This document shows, in pieces, positions 17,061-24,903 of a stretch of DNA of 64,000 nucleotides (position 1 is the first letter of the stretch; each line of letters starts with the position of its first letter). This stretch comes from an uncultured Ruminococcus sp. GTDB lineage: Bacteria; Bacillota; Clostridia; Oscillospirales; Ruminococcaceae. The notes beneath the pieces are model-generated. The model was not told the origin of the DNA, searched no databases, and worked only from the letters and a program-made list of their open reading frames with translations. The translations under genes and the position numbers were made by a program. Location of the stretch: assembly GCA_902787825.1 (NCBI GenBank), contig CADAHS010000004.1:62001-126000 (forward strand). Reading direction: 5' to 3'.

Positions 17061-18746
17061 ATGTTAGCAGAACTTTACATTGAAAATCTTGCGGTCATCG
17101 AAAAAGCGTCGATCAGGTTTACTAAAGACCTTAACGTTTTTACAGGCGAGACAGGTGCGGGAAAATCAATTCTTATCAATGGAATAAATGCTATTCTCGG
17201 ACAGCGTATCACTAAGGACATTGTGCGCACCGGTGCGGACAAAGCTGTTATAACGGCAGCTTTTACAGATGTTTCCGATGAATGTGTACAAATGCTTGAA
17301 CAAGGTGGTTTTGGCATTGATGATGGCCAGCTTTTTCTTGAAAGGGAAGTGCGTTCGGACGGCGGAAGCGTTGCAAGGATAAACAACCGTCCTGTGAACA
17401 TCTCTTTGCTCAGACAGATAGGCGAGATGCTTGTAAATATCCACGGTCAGCATGATAATCAGATACTGCTATCAGCGGACAAGCATATAAAGATACTTGA
17501 TTCTTACGCTGAAGCACAAGAAATGCTTGAGGATTATCAGCAGTCTTTTCATAAGCTTCAGAAACTTGCTAAACAGATAAATCAGCTGAAGATGAATGAC
17601 AAGCAAAAACAGTTCAGGATATCTGAGCTTTATGATATTTGCAATGAGATCGAAAATCTTGACCTTAAACAAGATGAGGATAAACTTATCGAGAATGAGC
17701 TTGCTTTGTCGAAAAATGCAGTTGCTTTGTCAGAAGCGATATATGCATCAAACACTATTATTGCCGGTAATGATGATACATCTGGAGTTATCGAGAATAT
17801 CAGTCTTGCTAATGACAGCATAGAGGAGTACTCAGATATCATGCCCGAAATCTCGGCGTTGTCTGAAAGACTATCAAGTGCAAAGATAGAGCTTCAGGAT
17901 ATTTCTCAGGAACTGGATTCAATACTCGATAAGCTCAATGTTGATCCGAAAAGATATGACTGGCTCAACCAGAGAAGTGATGATATCAGACGGATCTGTA
18001 AAAAGTACGGCCCGGAATTAGCTGATGTTTTCAGAACGCTGGAAGATTCAAGAAAAGAGCTTGATAGTCTTGAAAACAGCGAGCAGGACATTCAAAGACT
18101 TGAAAACGAGAAAAAAGAGCTGCTTACAGACGTTTCCAGAAAGGCGATGGAGCTTTCAAAATTCAGAAAAGATGCGGCGGAGAGATTTGTTGAACAGGTT
18201 ACGAGTGAACTGGAATTTCTCAATATGCCTAACGTCAGGATCGTTGTTGATAACAAGCCGGGCAAGCTGACGGTAAATGGTCTTGATAATATTGAGTTCC
18301 TTATTTCCGCAAATATCGGTGAAGAGCCAAGACCGCTTGCAAAGATCGCTTCCGGCGGTGAACTTTCAAGAATAATGCTTGCGCTGAAAAATGTTATCGC
18401 TGAAAAAGATTCCATCAATACGCTTGTCTTTGATGAGATCGATACTGGAGTTAGCGGCAGGGCTGCCCAGAAGATCGGAATGAAATTGAAGCAGATCGCA
18501 AAATTCAGACAGGTTCTTTGTGTCACACACCTGGCTCAGATCGCTGTTATGGCTGACAATCATATGCTGATCGAAAAGAGTATCATTGGTGAAAGAACCG
18601 TTACTACTGTCAAAACGCTTGACGAAGATCAACGCAGGTATGAGGTCGCAAGGATCATGGGCGGCGATAATATCACACCGCTTTTGTTGGAAAATGCAGG
18701 TCAGCTAATTGACGATGCAAGAAAAGGCGTTTTTATGAATAATTGA
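17061..18746 (+). CDS. recN: DNA repair protein RecN
   Basis: RecN is an SMC-like ATPase that acts early at DNA double-strand breaks. The 561-residue product has Walker A GETGAGKSILINGI (residues about 30-43), a long coiled coil, the ABC signature ASGGELSRIMLALKNV and Walker B VFDEIDTGVSGRAAQ near the C-terminus. Length is as expected. It ends the plus-strand housekeeping operon and is followed by a strong terminator. Confidence 0.97.
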   Translation: MLAELYIENLAVIEKASIRFTKDLNVFTGETGAGKSILINGINAILGQRITKDIVRTGADKAVITAAFTDVSDECVQMLEQGGFGIDDGQLFLEREVRSDGGSVARINNRPVNISLLRQIGEMLVNIHGQHDNQILLSADKHIKILDSYAEAQEMLEDYQQSFHKLQKLAKQINQLKMNDKQKQFRISELYDICNEIENLDLKQDEDKLIENELALSKNAVALSEAIYASNTIIAGNDDTSGVIENISLANDSIEEYSDIMPEISALSERLSSAKIELQDISQELDSILDKLNVDPKRYDWLNQRSDDIRRICKKYGPELADVFRTLEDSRKELDSLENSEQDIQRLENEKKELLTDVSRKAMELSKFRKDAAERFVEQVTSELEFLNMPNVRIVVDNKPGKLTVNGLDNIEFLISANIGEEPRPLAKIASGGELSRIMLALKNVIAEKDSINTLVFDEIDTGVSGRAAQKIGMKLKQIAKFRQVLCVTHLAQIAVMADNHMLIEKSIIGERTVTTVKTLDEDQRRYEVARIMGGDNITPLLLENAGQLIDDARKGVFMNN

Positions 18747-18758
18747 TACCATAATTGA

Positions 18759-18783
18759 GGCAGGATCTTCTCCTGCCTTTTTT
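18759..18783 (+). terminator. rho-independent terminator after recN
   Basis: GGCAGGA (18759-18765), loop TCTTC, TCCTGCC (18771-18777), then six T. A clean strong terminator 12 bp beyond the recN stop. Confidence 0.9.
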
Positions 18784-18806
18784 GCTTGAAAAATGTCGCA
18801 ATGATG

Positions 18807-18835
18807 TTGACTATTTATAAAAAAAATGGTATAAT
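18807..18835 (+). promoter_or_regulatory. sigma-A promoter of thyX
   Basis: TTGACT (18807-18812), exactly 17 bp, and TATAAT (18830-18835). Near-perfect consensus, 38 bp upstream of the thyX ATG. Confidence 0.85.
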
Positions 18836-18873
18836 ATAATCTGTATATGGAATGGAAAAGGAAGTGTCTATAA

Positions 18874-19647
18874 ATGAATGTTAAACTGCTCGCTCATACA
18901 CCCGAACCAGAAAAGATAATAGCTACTGCTGCAAAACTTTGCTATTCATCCAGTGATATCGAGTCACTGAAGGACGGTCTTACTAATGAAAAGGTAGAGA
19001 GCTTTGTTGCTATGCTTGCTTCGATCGGTCATGAGAGCGTTATGGAGCATGTCAGTTTTACGTTCGGTATCGAAGGCATATCCCGTGCCTGCTCACACCA
19101 GCTTGTAAGGCACAGGATAGCGTCCTATTCTCAGAAAAGTCAACGCTATGTAAATGAGAACGGTTTTGAGTTCATCACACCTCCCGAAATCGAGGCGGAC
19201 GCTGAGGCCAAGGCAGAGTTTGATAAGCAGATGGCTAATTTGACTGAGAGTTATAATAAAATTGCTGATATACTTACACAAAAGCATACTAAGACCTTTA
19301 TCGAACAGGGATTTGATGAAAAAGAAGCAAGATCAAAAGCAAGAAAGAAAGCTAATGAGGATGCAAGGTTCGTGCTTCCCAACGCTTGTGAGACAAAGAT
19401 AGTAGTTACTATGAATGTTAGAAGTCTTTTCAACTTCTTCAAGCACCGCTGCTGTAACAGAGCACAGTGGGAGATCAAGGCAGTCGCTGATGAAATGCTC
19501 AGGATCTGCAAAGAAGTTGCCCCAAATGTATTTAAAAATGCAGGACCTTCCTGCGTTATGACAGGCAGATGCCCTGAGGGTAAAATGAGCTGTGGAAAAT
19601 TCAATGAGGTAACAGCTTTTTATAAGCAGCTTGGTACAAAAGTATAA
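18874..19647 (+). CDS. thyX: FAD-dependent thymidylate synthase
   Basis: ThyX makes dTMP from dUMP with methylenetetrahydrofolate and FAD, releasing tetrahydrofolate directly. The 257-residue product carries the ThyX signature RHRIASYSQKSQRY (RHR, seven residues, S) near residue 80, preceded by HESVMEHVSFTF, and a C-terminal RSLFNFFKHRCC segment. A charged insertion around residues 110-150 is typical of the clostridial subgroup. It has its own strong promoter. Confidence 0.97.
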   Translation: MNVKLLAHTPEPEKIIATAAKLCYSSSDIESLKDGLTNEKVESFVAMLASIGHESVMEHVSFTFGIEGISRACSHQLVRHRIASYSQKSQRYVNENGFEFITPPEIEADAEAKAEFDKQMANLTESYNKIADILTQKHTKTFIEQGFDEKEARSKARKKANEDARFVLPNACETKIVVTMNVRSLFNFFKHRCCNRAQWEIKAVADEMLRICKEVAPNVFKNAGPSCVMTGRCPEGKMSCGKFNEVTAFYKQLGTKV

Positions 19648-19678
19648 ATACATACATTTCATATCAGGAGGTCTTTAT

Positions 19679-20221
19679 ATGGTATATGTTTTTCTTGCAA
19701 ATGGATTCGAGGAGATAGAAGCACTTACTCCGACAGATATCCTCAGACGAGCAAAGCTTGAGGTAAAGACAGTAGGTGTGAGTGCAGAAAAGATCGTTAG
19801 TTCGCACGGCGTTACCGTTACACCTGATATAACCTGTGATCAGATCAGCCTTGATGATGATCTTGATATGGTCGTATTACCTGGCGGTATGCCGGGAACT
19901 CTAAACCTTGAAGCGAATGAGCAGGTACAGAAAGCGGTCGATTTCTGCGCTGAAAATGATAGATTTATAGCTGCAATATGTGCTGCCCCTTCGATACTCG
20001 GACACAAGGGACTACTCAAGGGCAAAAAAGCCGTATGCTTCCCGGGCTTTGAGAAGGATCTTGAAGGCGCACAGATCGTGGACAAGCTTGCTGTCGTTGA
20101 CGGTAAGATCATTACTGCCAAGGGTGCAGGAGCTTGTATTGAGTTTGGCTTAACACTCGCACAACTTCTTTCAGGTGACGAAGTTTCACAGCGTATCAGA
20201 GCAGGAATGCAGTGCAGATGA
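19679..20221 (+). CDS. DJ-1/PfpI family protein
   Basis: A 180-residue DJ-1 superfamily protein (YajL/ThiJ type). It has the conserved N-terminal ANGFEEIEALTPTDILRRA with the active-site glutamate, VVLPGGMPG, and the nucleophile cysteine in AAICAAPSIL near residue 101. Proposed activities in the family include protein and glyoxal repair or chaperone function; which applies is not visible. The ATG at 19679 has a perfect AGGAGG 7 bp upstream, ruling out the longer frame that starts inside thyX. Confidence 0.92.
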   Translation: MVYVFLANGFEEIEALTPTDILRRAKLEVKTVGVSAEKIVSSHGVTVTPDITCDQISLDDDLDMVVLPGGMPGTLNLEANEQVQKAVDFCAENDRFIAAICAAPSILGHKGLLKGKKAVCFPGFEKDLEGAQIVDKLAVVDGKIITAKGAGACIEFGLTLAQLLSGDEVSQRIRAGMQCR

Positions 20222-20805
20222 ATGATAAAAGACAACTCAGAGCTTTTTATAAACAGCTGAGAAGTTCAATGAGTTTTCAACAAAAGCTTGAAAATGACAA
20301 GGCTGTAACTCAGGCTTTTCTTGACAGCAGCTTTTATAAAATGTGCGATCAGCTTCTTATATATGTATCGTTTGATATCGAGGTCGACACTATTGCGGTT
20401 ATTAAGCAGGCACTCACGGAGAAAACAGTGTTCTGTCCTCGTTGTATCAGCGGCACCAGTATTATGGAGTTTTATAAGATCAGTTCGTTTGAACAGCTGA
20501 AAGAAGGAAGCTTTGGGATACTTGAACCTGATACCGGTGAACAGCCTGTGAAAGATTTTTCAAAGAGTGCAGTTTGTGTCGTCCCTGGACTTAGTTATGA
20601 TGATAAGGGACACAGGCTTGGATTTGGCAAAGGATTTTATGACAGGTTTTTAGCTGACTTTCCAGGAACGAAAGTCGGTATCTGTTATGATGATTGTTGC
20701 TGTGAAGAACTGCCATACGATGAATTCGATATTTGCGTTGACCACCTAATTACCGAAAGAAAATGTGTTGATTTCGGTTTTAGAAAGGAAGAGATTTATG
20801 GATAA
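20218..20805 (+). CDS. 5-formyltetrahydrofolate cyclo-ligase
   Basis: This enzyme converts 5-formyl-THF to 5,10-methenyl-THF with ATP. The 195-residue product has the family motif HRLGFGKGFYDRFL near residue 140 and an N-terminal DKRQLRAFYKQLRSSMS helix. The ATG overlaps the previous stop (ATGA), favouring 20218 over a GTG six bases upstream. Its nearness to thyX, also folate-dependent, may be functional. Confidence 0.95.
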   Translation: MNDKRQLRAFYKQLRSSMSFQQKLENDKAVTQAFLDSSFYKMCDQLLIYVSFDIEVDTIAVIKQALTEKTVFCPRCISGTSIMEFYKISSFEQLKEGSFGILEPDTGEQPVKDFSKSAVCVVPGLSYDDKGHRLGFGKGFYDRFLADFPGTKVGICYDDCCCEELPYDEFDICVDHLITERKCVDFGFRKEEIYG

Positions 20806-22414
20806 CAAGGATCTTACTCTGGAGGAAATATTAGCAGGTAAAGATCGTTCAGATAACAGTAATACTGATGAACTGAGCGAAGAGATTTCTGAGGATATTG
20901 AAGATTCTGACGGAGAAGTTTCCGCAAGAAGAAAGCTGAGTGTCGATGAGATACTCGCTCAGGACAGTGAAGACTCATCATCTCCCGGAAAAAGATCCGG
21001 CGGTCTGACTGTTGATGAGATACTTGCTGACGATAGCGATCATGATACTGAAAAGGCTGATGGATCAGTCGGAGGACTTACAGTCGATGAGATCCTTGCT
21101 GATTCTGATGATGATAAGTCGGAAAGTGCAGCATCTGATAGTGAAGCTGAATACGATGACGAAAGCTTTGAAAATGAAAGATATGACGACGATCAGAATG
21201 ATGATGAACAGTATTCTGACGATGATTATGATGAGCAAGAATATGATGATGATATTGACAGCGCTCCGACAATGATAATGCCAAGAAGCCGACAGAGATC
21301 ATCACGGTATGAAATGCCGGTAAGAAGACGCAGGAGAAAAAAGAGATCTGCAAAAAAAGGAAATTCTTTTAACGGCTCTATCTTTGGCGGTATTATTCTG
21401 ACCTGTATCATACTTACTGTTTCGATCGTGCTGGCTATAACGGGAATCTCTGTTGCTACGGAGTATTACGGTATTGGAAAGTCAGATAATGACGTGATCT
21501 TTAACATACCAAAGGGCTCAACGAATGAGAACATAGCCGATCTTCTTTATGAAAATGGCATCATCAATAACAAAACACTTTTCCTTCTTGCGCTTAAAAT
21601 TGAAAAGCCTGAAACGATCTATCCGGGTGATATCACATTACAGGCTTCAATGGGTTATTCAGATGTTATTGAAAAACTTGCAACGTTGCGTGATCCGCTT
21701 AAAACTGTAAATGTGACTATCACAGAGGGTATGAATCTTCTTGATGTTGCAAATCTGCTTGAGAAAAATGGTGTTTGCAAGGCTGATGAGTTCTTGTTTG
21801 AATTCAATAAAAATCAAGGCTTTGATTTTGAGAAGGATCTTGGTGTCAGCAAGGATGCTTTCTATAAAATGGAGGGCTATTTCTTTCCCGAAACTTATAA
21901 TTTCTATGTGAACGATACTCCGTATAATGTTACAAAGATCGTTCGTGAACAGTTCCAGAGAGTTCTGAATGCTGATCTGATGCGACAGGTCAAGGCAAGC
22001 AAATTCAGCCTTAATCAGATAATGATCCTTGCGTCTATCGTCCAGTTAGAGGCAGGAAAGGAAAGCGAAATGCCGATGGTCGCTTCTGTATTTGTAAACA
22101 GAATGAATGATCCTGCTACATATAAGAACCTTCAGTCGGATACATCGAGCAGGTATATTGAAAAGGTTATCCAGAAAAAAGCAAGTGACCAGACCTCGAT
22201 CGATTTTTATACAAGCGTTTATGATACATATACCTGTGAAGGACTTCCCGCAAGCCCGATATGCAATCCGGGACTTGCAGCAATAAAGGCTGTATTAAAT
22301 CCTGCTAAGTCGGACTATTACTTCTTCTGTAACAACCTTTCTACCGGCGAAACGTTCTTTGCAAGAACGTACGAAGAACATCAGGCAAATCTTAAGAAAG
22401 CCGGCCTTGCCTGA
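20798..22414 (+). CDS. mltG: endolytic transglycosylase MltG
   Basis: MltG cleaves nascent glycan strands and sets their length. The 538-residue product has an unusually long acidic cytoplasmic N-terminus (about 190 residues, ending in a basic MPVRRRRRKKRSAKKG stretch), one membrane helix (about residues 200-225, GGIILTCIILTVSIVLAI), a LysM-like region, and the YceG/MltG domain with catalytic-site segments LASIVQLEAGKESEMPMVA and YTCEGLPASPICNPG. The start at 20798 follows AGGAAGAG 6 bp upstream; a longer frame starts within the cyclo-ligase gene. The tail holds four copies of an LTVDEILA-type motif. Confidence 0.93.
   Translation: MDNKDLTLEEILAGKDRSDNSNTDELSEEISEDIEDSDGEVSARRKLSVDEILAQDSEDSSSPGKRSGGLTVDEILADDSDHDTEKADGSVGGLTVDEILADSDDDKSESAASDSEAEYDDESFENERYDDDQNDDEQYSDDDYDEQEYDDDIDSAPTMIMPRSRQRSSRYEMPVRRRRRKKRSAKKGNSFNGSIFGGIILTCIILTVSIVLAITGISVATEYYGIGKSDNDVIFNIPKGSTNENIADLLYENGIINNKTLFLLALKIEKPETIYPGDITLQASMGYSDVIEKLATLRDPLKTVNVTITEGMNLLDVANLLEKNGVCKADEFLFEFNKNQGFDFEKDLGVSKDAFYKMEGYFFPETYNFYVNDTPYNVTKIVREQFQRVLNADLMRQVKASKFSLNQIMILASIVQLEAGKESEMPMVASVFVNRMNDPATYKNLQSDTSSRYIEKVIQKKASDQTSIDFYTSVYDTYTCEGLPASPICNPGLAAIKAVLNPAKSDYYFFCNNLSTGETFFARTYEEHQANLKKAGLA
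20813..21100 (+). repeat. four LxVDEILA peptide repeats in MltG tail
   Basis: LTLEEILA (residues 6-13), LSVDEILA (47-54), LTVDEILA (70-77) and LTVDEILA (94-101), each followed by an acidic serine-rich linker. The coding bases differ at synonymous sites between copies (for example CTGACTGTTGATGAG versus CTTACAGTCGATGAG), so the peptide, not the DNA, is conserved. Confidence 0.85.
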
Positions 22415-22431
22415 AATAATGAGGTGATCTG

Positions 22432-23649
22432 ATGTCAGACCTGCTTGAGGTCCTTTCACCGGTAGGTGATATGGAAAGACTATATGCGGCTCTTGATTTC
22501 GGAGCAGATGCTGTCTATCTTGGCGGTACCTGCTTCGGAATGAGGGCGGCTTCAGCTAATTTTGATGCAGATACGCTTGCCCAGGCTTGCAGGATTACTC
22601 ACGAGCGAGGCAAAAAGCTTTATCTGACTTGCAATACGCTTCCGAGAAATTTTGAGATCCCTCAGCTTGAGGGGTTTGTAAAAAATGCCACAGATGCAGG
22701 TGTTGACGCTCTTATCGTTAATGATATCGGAGTTTTTGCTATGGTCAGAAAGTATGCTCCGGATATGGAGATACACGTTTCTACCCAGGCTGGTATAGTA
22801 AACTATGCGACAGCAAATGAGTTTTATAATATGGGCGCAAAGAGGGTAGTGCTTGCAAGAGAACTATCGCTTGAAGAGATCGCCGAGATCAGAGCTAAAA
22901 CACCAAGCGACCTTGAAATAGAATGCTTTGTTCACGGAGCTATGTGTGTGAGCTTTTCAGGAAGATGTTTGCTTTCACAGTATCTCGTTAACAGAGATGC
23001 CAACAGGGGAGAGTGTGCTCAGCCTTGCAGGTGGGCATATCATCTTATGGAGGAAAAACGTACAAACGAGTTTTATCCTGTTTTTGAGGACGATAGCGGA
23101 ACATATATACTTAATGCAAAGGATATGTGCCTTATCGAGCATCTTGACAAGCTTGCAAAGGCTGGTGTAAACAGTTTTAAGATCGAGGGCAGAGCCAAAT
23201 CATCGTACTATGTATCTGTAATCACAAATGCTTACAGAAAGGCTATGGACATATACAAAACTGATCCTGATAATTTTAAACTTCCACAATGGGTCAAGGA
23301 TGAGGTCTTCAAAGTTAGTCATAGAGCTTATTGCACGGGCTTTTTCTTCGGACATCCCAAGCAGAGCCAGTATTACGAAAACGGCGGATATATAAGAGAA
23401 TATGATGTTGTGGCTGTTGTTGAAGGGTACTCAAACGGAAGAATATATGCGCAGCAGCGTAATAAATTCAATAGGGGAGACGAGTTAGAGATCTTGTCAC
23501 CAGAATCAGAGCCGATAAAGCTTGTTGCTCAGCATATCTACGATGAGTACGGTAATGAGATAGATACTGCAAATCACGCAACAATGAAACTTTCAATAGC
23601 TTCTGATCTAAAACCGTCTAAAAATTCAATTATTAGAATGAAAAAATAA
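22432..23649 (+). CDS. peptidase U32 family protein (TrhP/RlhA-like)
   Basis: A 405-residue U32 protein. It opens with EVLSPVGDMERLYAALDFG and GADAVYLGG, and has the family signature ECFVHGAMCVSFSGRCLLSQ with NRGECAQPCRW, whose cysteines probably bind an iron-sulfur cluster. Characterised relatives hydroxylate tRNA wobble uridine or 23S rRNA cytidine using prephenate-derived chemistry; some were described as collagenases. Which substrate applies cannot be told. It lies 17 bp after mltG, as in many clostridia. Confidence 0.9.
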   Translation: MSDLLEVLSPVGDMERLYAALDFGADAVYLGGTCFGMRAASANFDADTLAQACRITHERGKKLYLTCNTLPRNFEIPQLEGFVKNATDAGVDALIVNDIGVFAMVRKYAPDMEIHVSTQAGIVNYATANEFYNMGAKRVVLARELSLEEIAEIRAKTPSDLEIECFVHGAMCVSFSGRCLLSQYLVNRDANRGECAQPCRWAYHLMEEKRTNEFYPVFEDDSGTYILNAKDMCLIEHLDKLAKAGVNSFKIEGRAKSSYYVSVITNAYRKAMDIYKTDPDNFKLPQWVKDEVFKVSHRAYCTGFFFGHPKQSQYYENGGYIREYDVVAVVEGYSNGRIYAQQRNKFNRGDELEILSPESEPIKLVAQHIYDEYGNEIDTANHATMKLSIASDLKPSKNSIIRMKK

Positions 23650-23651
23650 GT

Positions 23652-23686
23652 CAAGCTGTCTTTTCTCAATTTGAAAAGGCAGCTTG
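23652..23686. terminator. bidirectional terminator between convergent genes
   Basis: CAAGCTGTCTTTTC (23652-23665) pairs with GAAAAGGCAGCTTG (23673-23686), 14 pairs with one G-T, loop of 7. It sits between the U32 gene stop (23649) and the recombinase stop (23691); T-rich sequence follows on plus (TTTCTTATTTATT). Confidence 0.8.
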
Positions 23687-23690
23687 TTTC

Positions 23691-24662
23691 TTATTTATTA
23701 TTCTTTTTAATAGATGCAATCGGTGAGGCTTCAGCAGCATTCTGAAGTTCAACATTTGAAATATGTGTATATATCTCCGTCGTTGCAATACTTTTGTGAC
23801 CAAGTACTTCTTTAAGAACAAGCGTATCTACGCCGTTTTTATACATCATCGTCGCAGCGGTGTGACGAAGCTTATGCGTGGTGATGCCAAGATTTGACAA
23901 ACCGGAGACTTTGAGCTGTTGTTCGACAATCTGCTGAACACGACGCTTATTAATCCTTTTTTTATTAGCTGAGAGAAAAATAGCGTTATCATCAACTTGA
24001 GGTCTGAAATTGTTTATATAATCATCAAGAGCCATAATACATGGGTCATTCAAATAAACGATACGTTCTTTTCTTCCTTTACCAAACAATCGCAGAGTCC
24101 TGTTTTCAGGGCTGTAATCCTTCAGATCCAGTCCGACAAGCTCGCTAAGACGCATTCCACAGCTTAAAAATAAAATAAGAATACAAAAATCACGTTCTTT
24201 GAACTTTGAATCAACATCACGAAGAAGCTGAATACTTTGCTCAGTAGTCAGATATTTAGGCAAGGCTTGCTTAACACGAGGCAGTTCAAGATCTATCATA
24301 GGATTATTATGGATTAAAGCAGCCTTTTTAAAAAGGTAGTTATAAAACTGTTTAAGCGCCGAGCATTTTCTTGCACGGGTTGTGACTGAATTGTTTCTTG
24401 TCTGAGCAAGATAACCAAGGTAAATGTAAGCGTCGTTGAGTGAAAAGTTTTCAACCCATTCGATAGGCGTGTCCTTTATAGGGATCTCACTAAAATCTTT
24501 ATCTGAAGCAGTATTATGCTTTAAGCATAAATATCTCAAAAAAGTTCGGATATCAATGTAGTAAGCTTCAATAGTTCGTTCGCCGCGATCTTTTACAACT
24601 TTCATGTAAGTAAGAAAGTCATTCAGATAATACGGACAATCTTCAAGGTATTCATTTTTCAT
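23691..24662 (-). CDS. Xer-like tyrosine recombinase
   Basis: A 323-residue tyrosine recombinase. The N-terminal SAM-like core-binding domain (YYLNDFLTYMKVVKDRGERT) is followed by the catalytic domain with all active residues: Arg in SCGMRLSEL (about 170), Lys in FGKGRKERIV, His-x-x-Arg in THKLRHTAA (about 265), His in LGHKSI, and Tyr in TTEIYTH (about 296). Size and order match chromosomal XerC/XerD/XerS rather than phage integrases, and no phage genes are near. The ATG at 24662 has AGGAG just upstream; a longer frame to 24728 runs over the promoter. A perfect promoter and a dif-like palindrome lie upstream. Confidence 0.92.
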   Translation of the reverse strand: MKNEYLEDCPYYLNDFLTYMKVVKDRGERTIEAYYIDIRTFLRYLCLKHNTASDKDFSEIPIKDTPIEWVENFSLNDAYIYLGYLAQTRNNSVTTRARKCSALKQFYNYLFKKAALIHNNPMIDLELPRVKQALPKYLTTEQSIQLLRDVDSKFKERDFCILILFLSCGMRLSELVGLDLKDYSPENRTLRLFGKGRKERIVYLNDPCIMALDDYINNFRPQVDDNAIFLSANKKRINKRRVQQIVEQQLKVSGLSNLGITTHKLRHTAATMMYKNGVDTLVLKEVLGHKSIATTEIYTHISNVELQNAAEASPIASIKKNNK

Positions 24663-24699
24663 AAATATCTCCTCAAATCGGATTATTATGTATACTAAT

Positions 24700-24728
24700 A
24701 TTATAAACCCACATATGGTATATGTCAA
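24700..24728 (-). promoter_or_regulatory. consensus sigma-A promoter of the recombinase gene
   Basis: On minus, TTGACA (24728-24723), 17 bp, TATAAT (24705-24700): both hexamers perfect. The leader is about 30 nt. This suggests steady housekeeping expression. Confidence 0.9.
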
Positions 24729-24767
24729 GAATTATCCATGCTAATGATAAATAATGCGCTCCCCCAA

Positions 24768-24795
24768 GTTTCACTAAATTCTTATTTAGTGAAAC
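24768..24795. other. perfect 28-bp palindrome, candidate dif/Xer site
   Basis: GTTTCACTAAA (24768-24778), a 6-bp centre TTCTTA (24779-24784), and TTTAGTGAAAC (24785-24795). The arms are perfect inverted repeats; 11-6-11 is the geometry of dif sites bound by Xer recombinases. It lies 39 bp upstream of the recombinase -35 box and has no U-tract, so a terminator role is unlikely. The identity as dif is inference. Confidence 0.55.
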
Positions 24796-24869
24796 CTTAT
24801 CGAGAAAGAGGAAACACTATATCAATGGTTAATATTCTTGCTGCCCTATTTATGAAATATATGAAAATC

Positions 24870-24897
24870 AAAAAGGAGCCATTTTCAACTCCTTTTT
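24870..24897 (-). terminator. terminator after glycogen debranching gene
   Basis: AAAAAGGAG (24870-24878) and CTCCTTTTT (24889-24897) with a 10-nt loop, ending six bases from the gene's stop; the stem includes A/T runs on both sides, so it can act in either direction. Confidence 0.8.
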
Positions 24898-24903
24898 TAT
24901 CAA

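Noticed and set aside
23691..24662. Integrase of a prophage or integrative element
   Set aside because: No phage, conjugation or cargo genes, no attachment-site duplication or tRNA; flanks are housekeeping genes, and the protein has Xer length.
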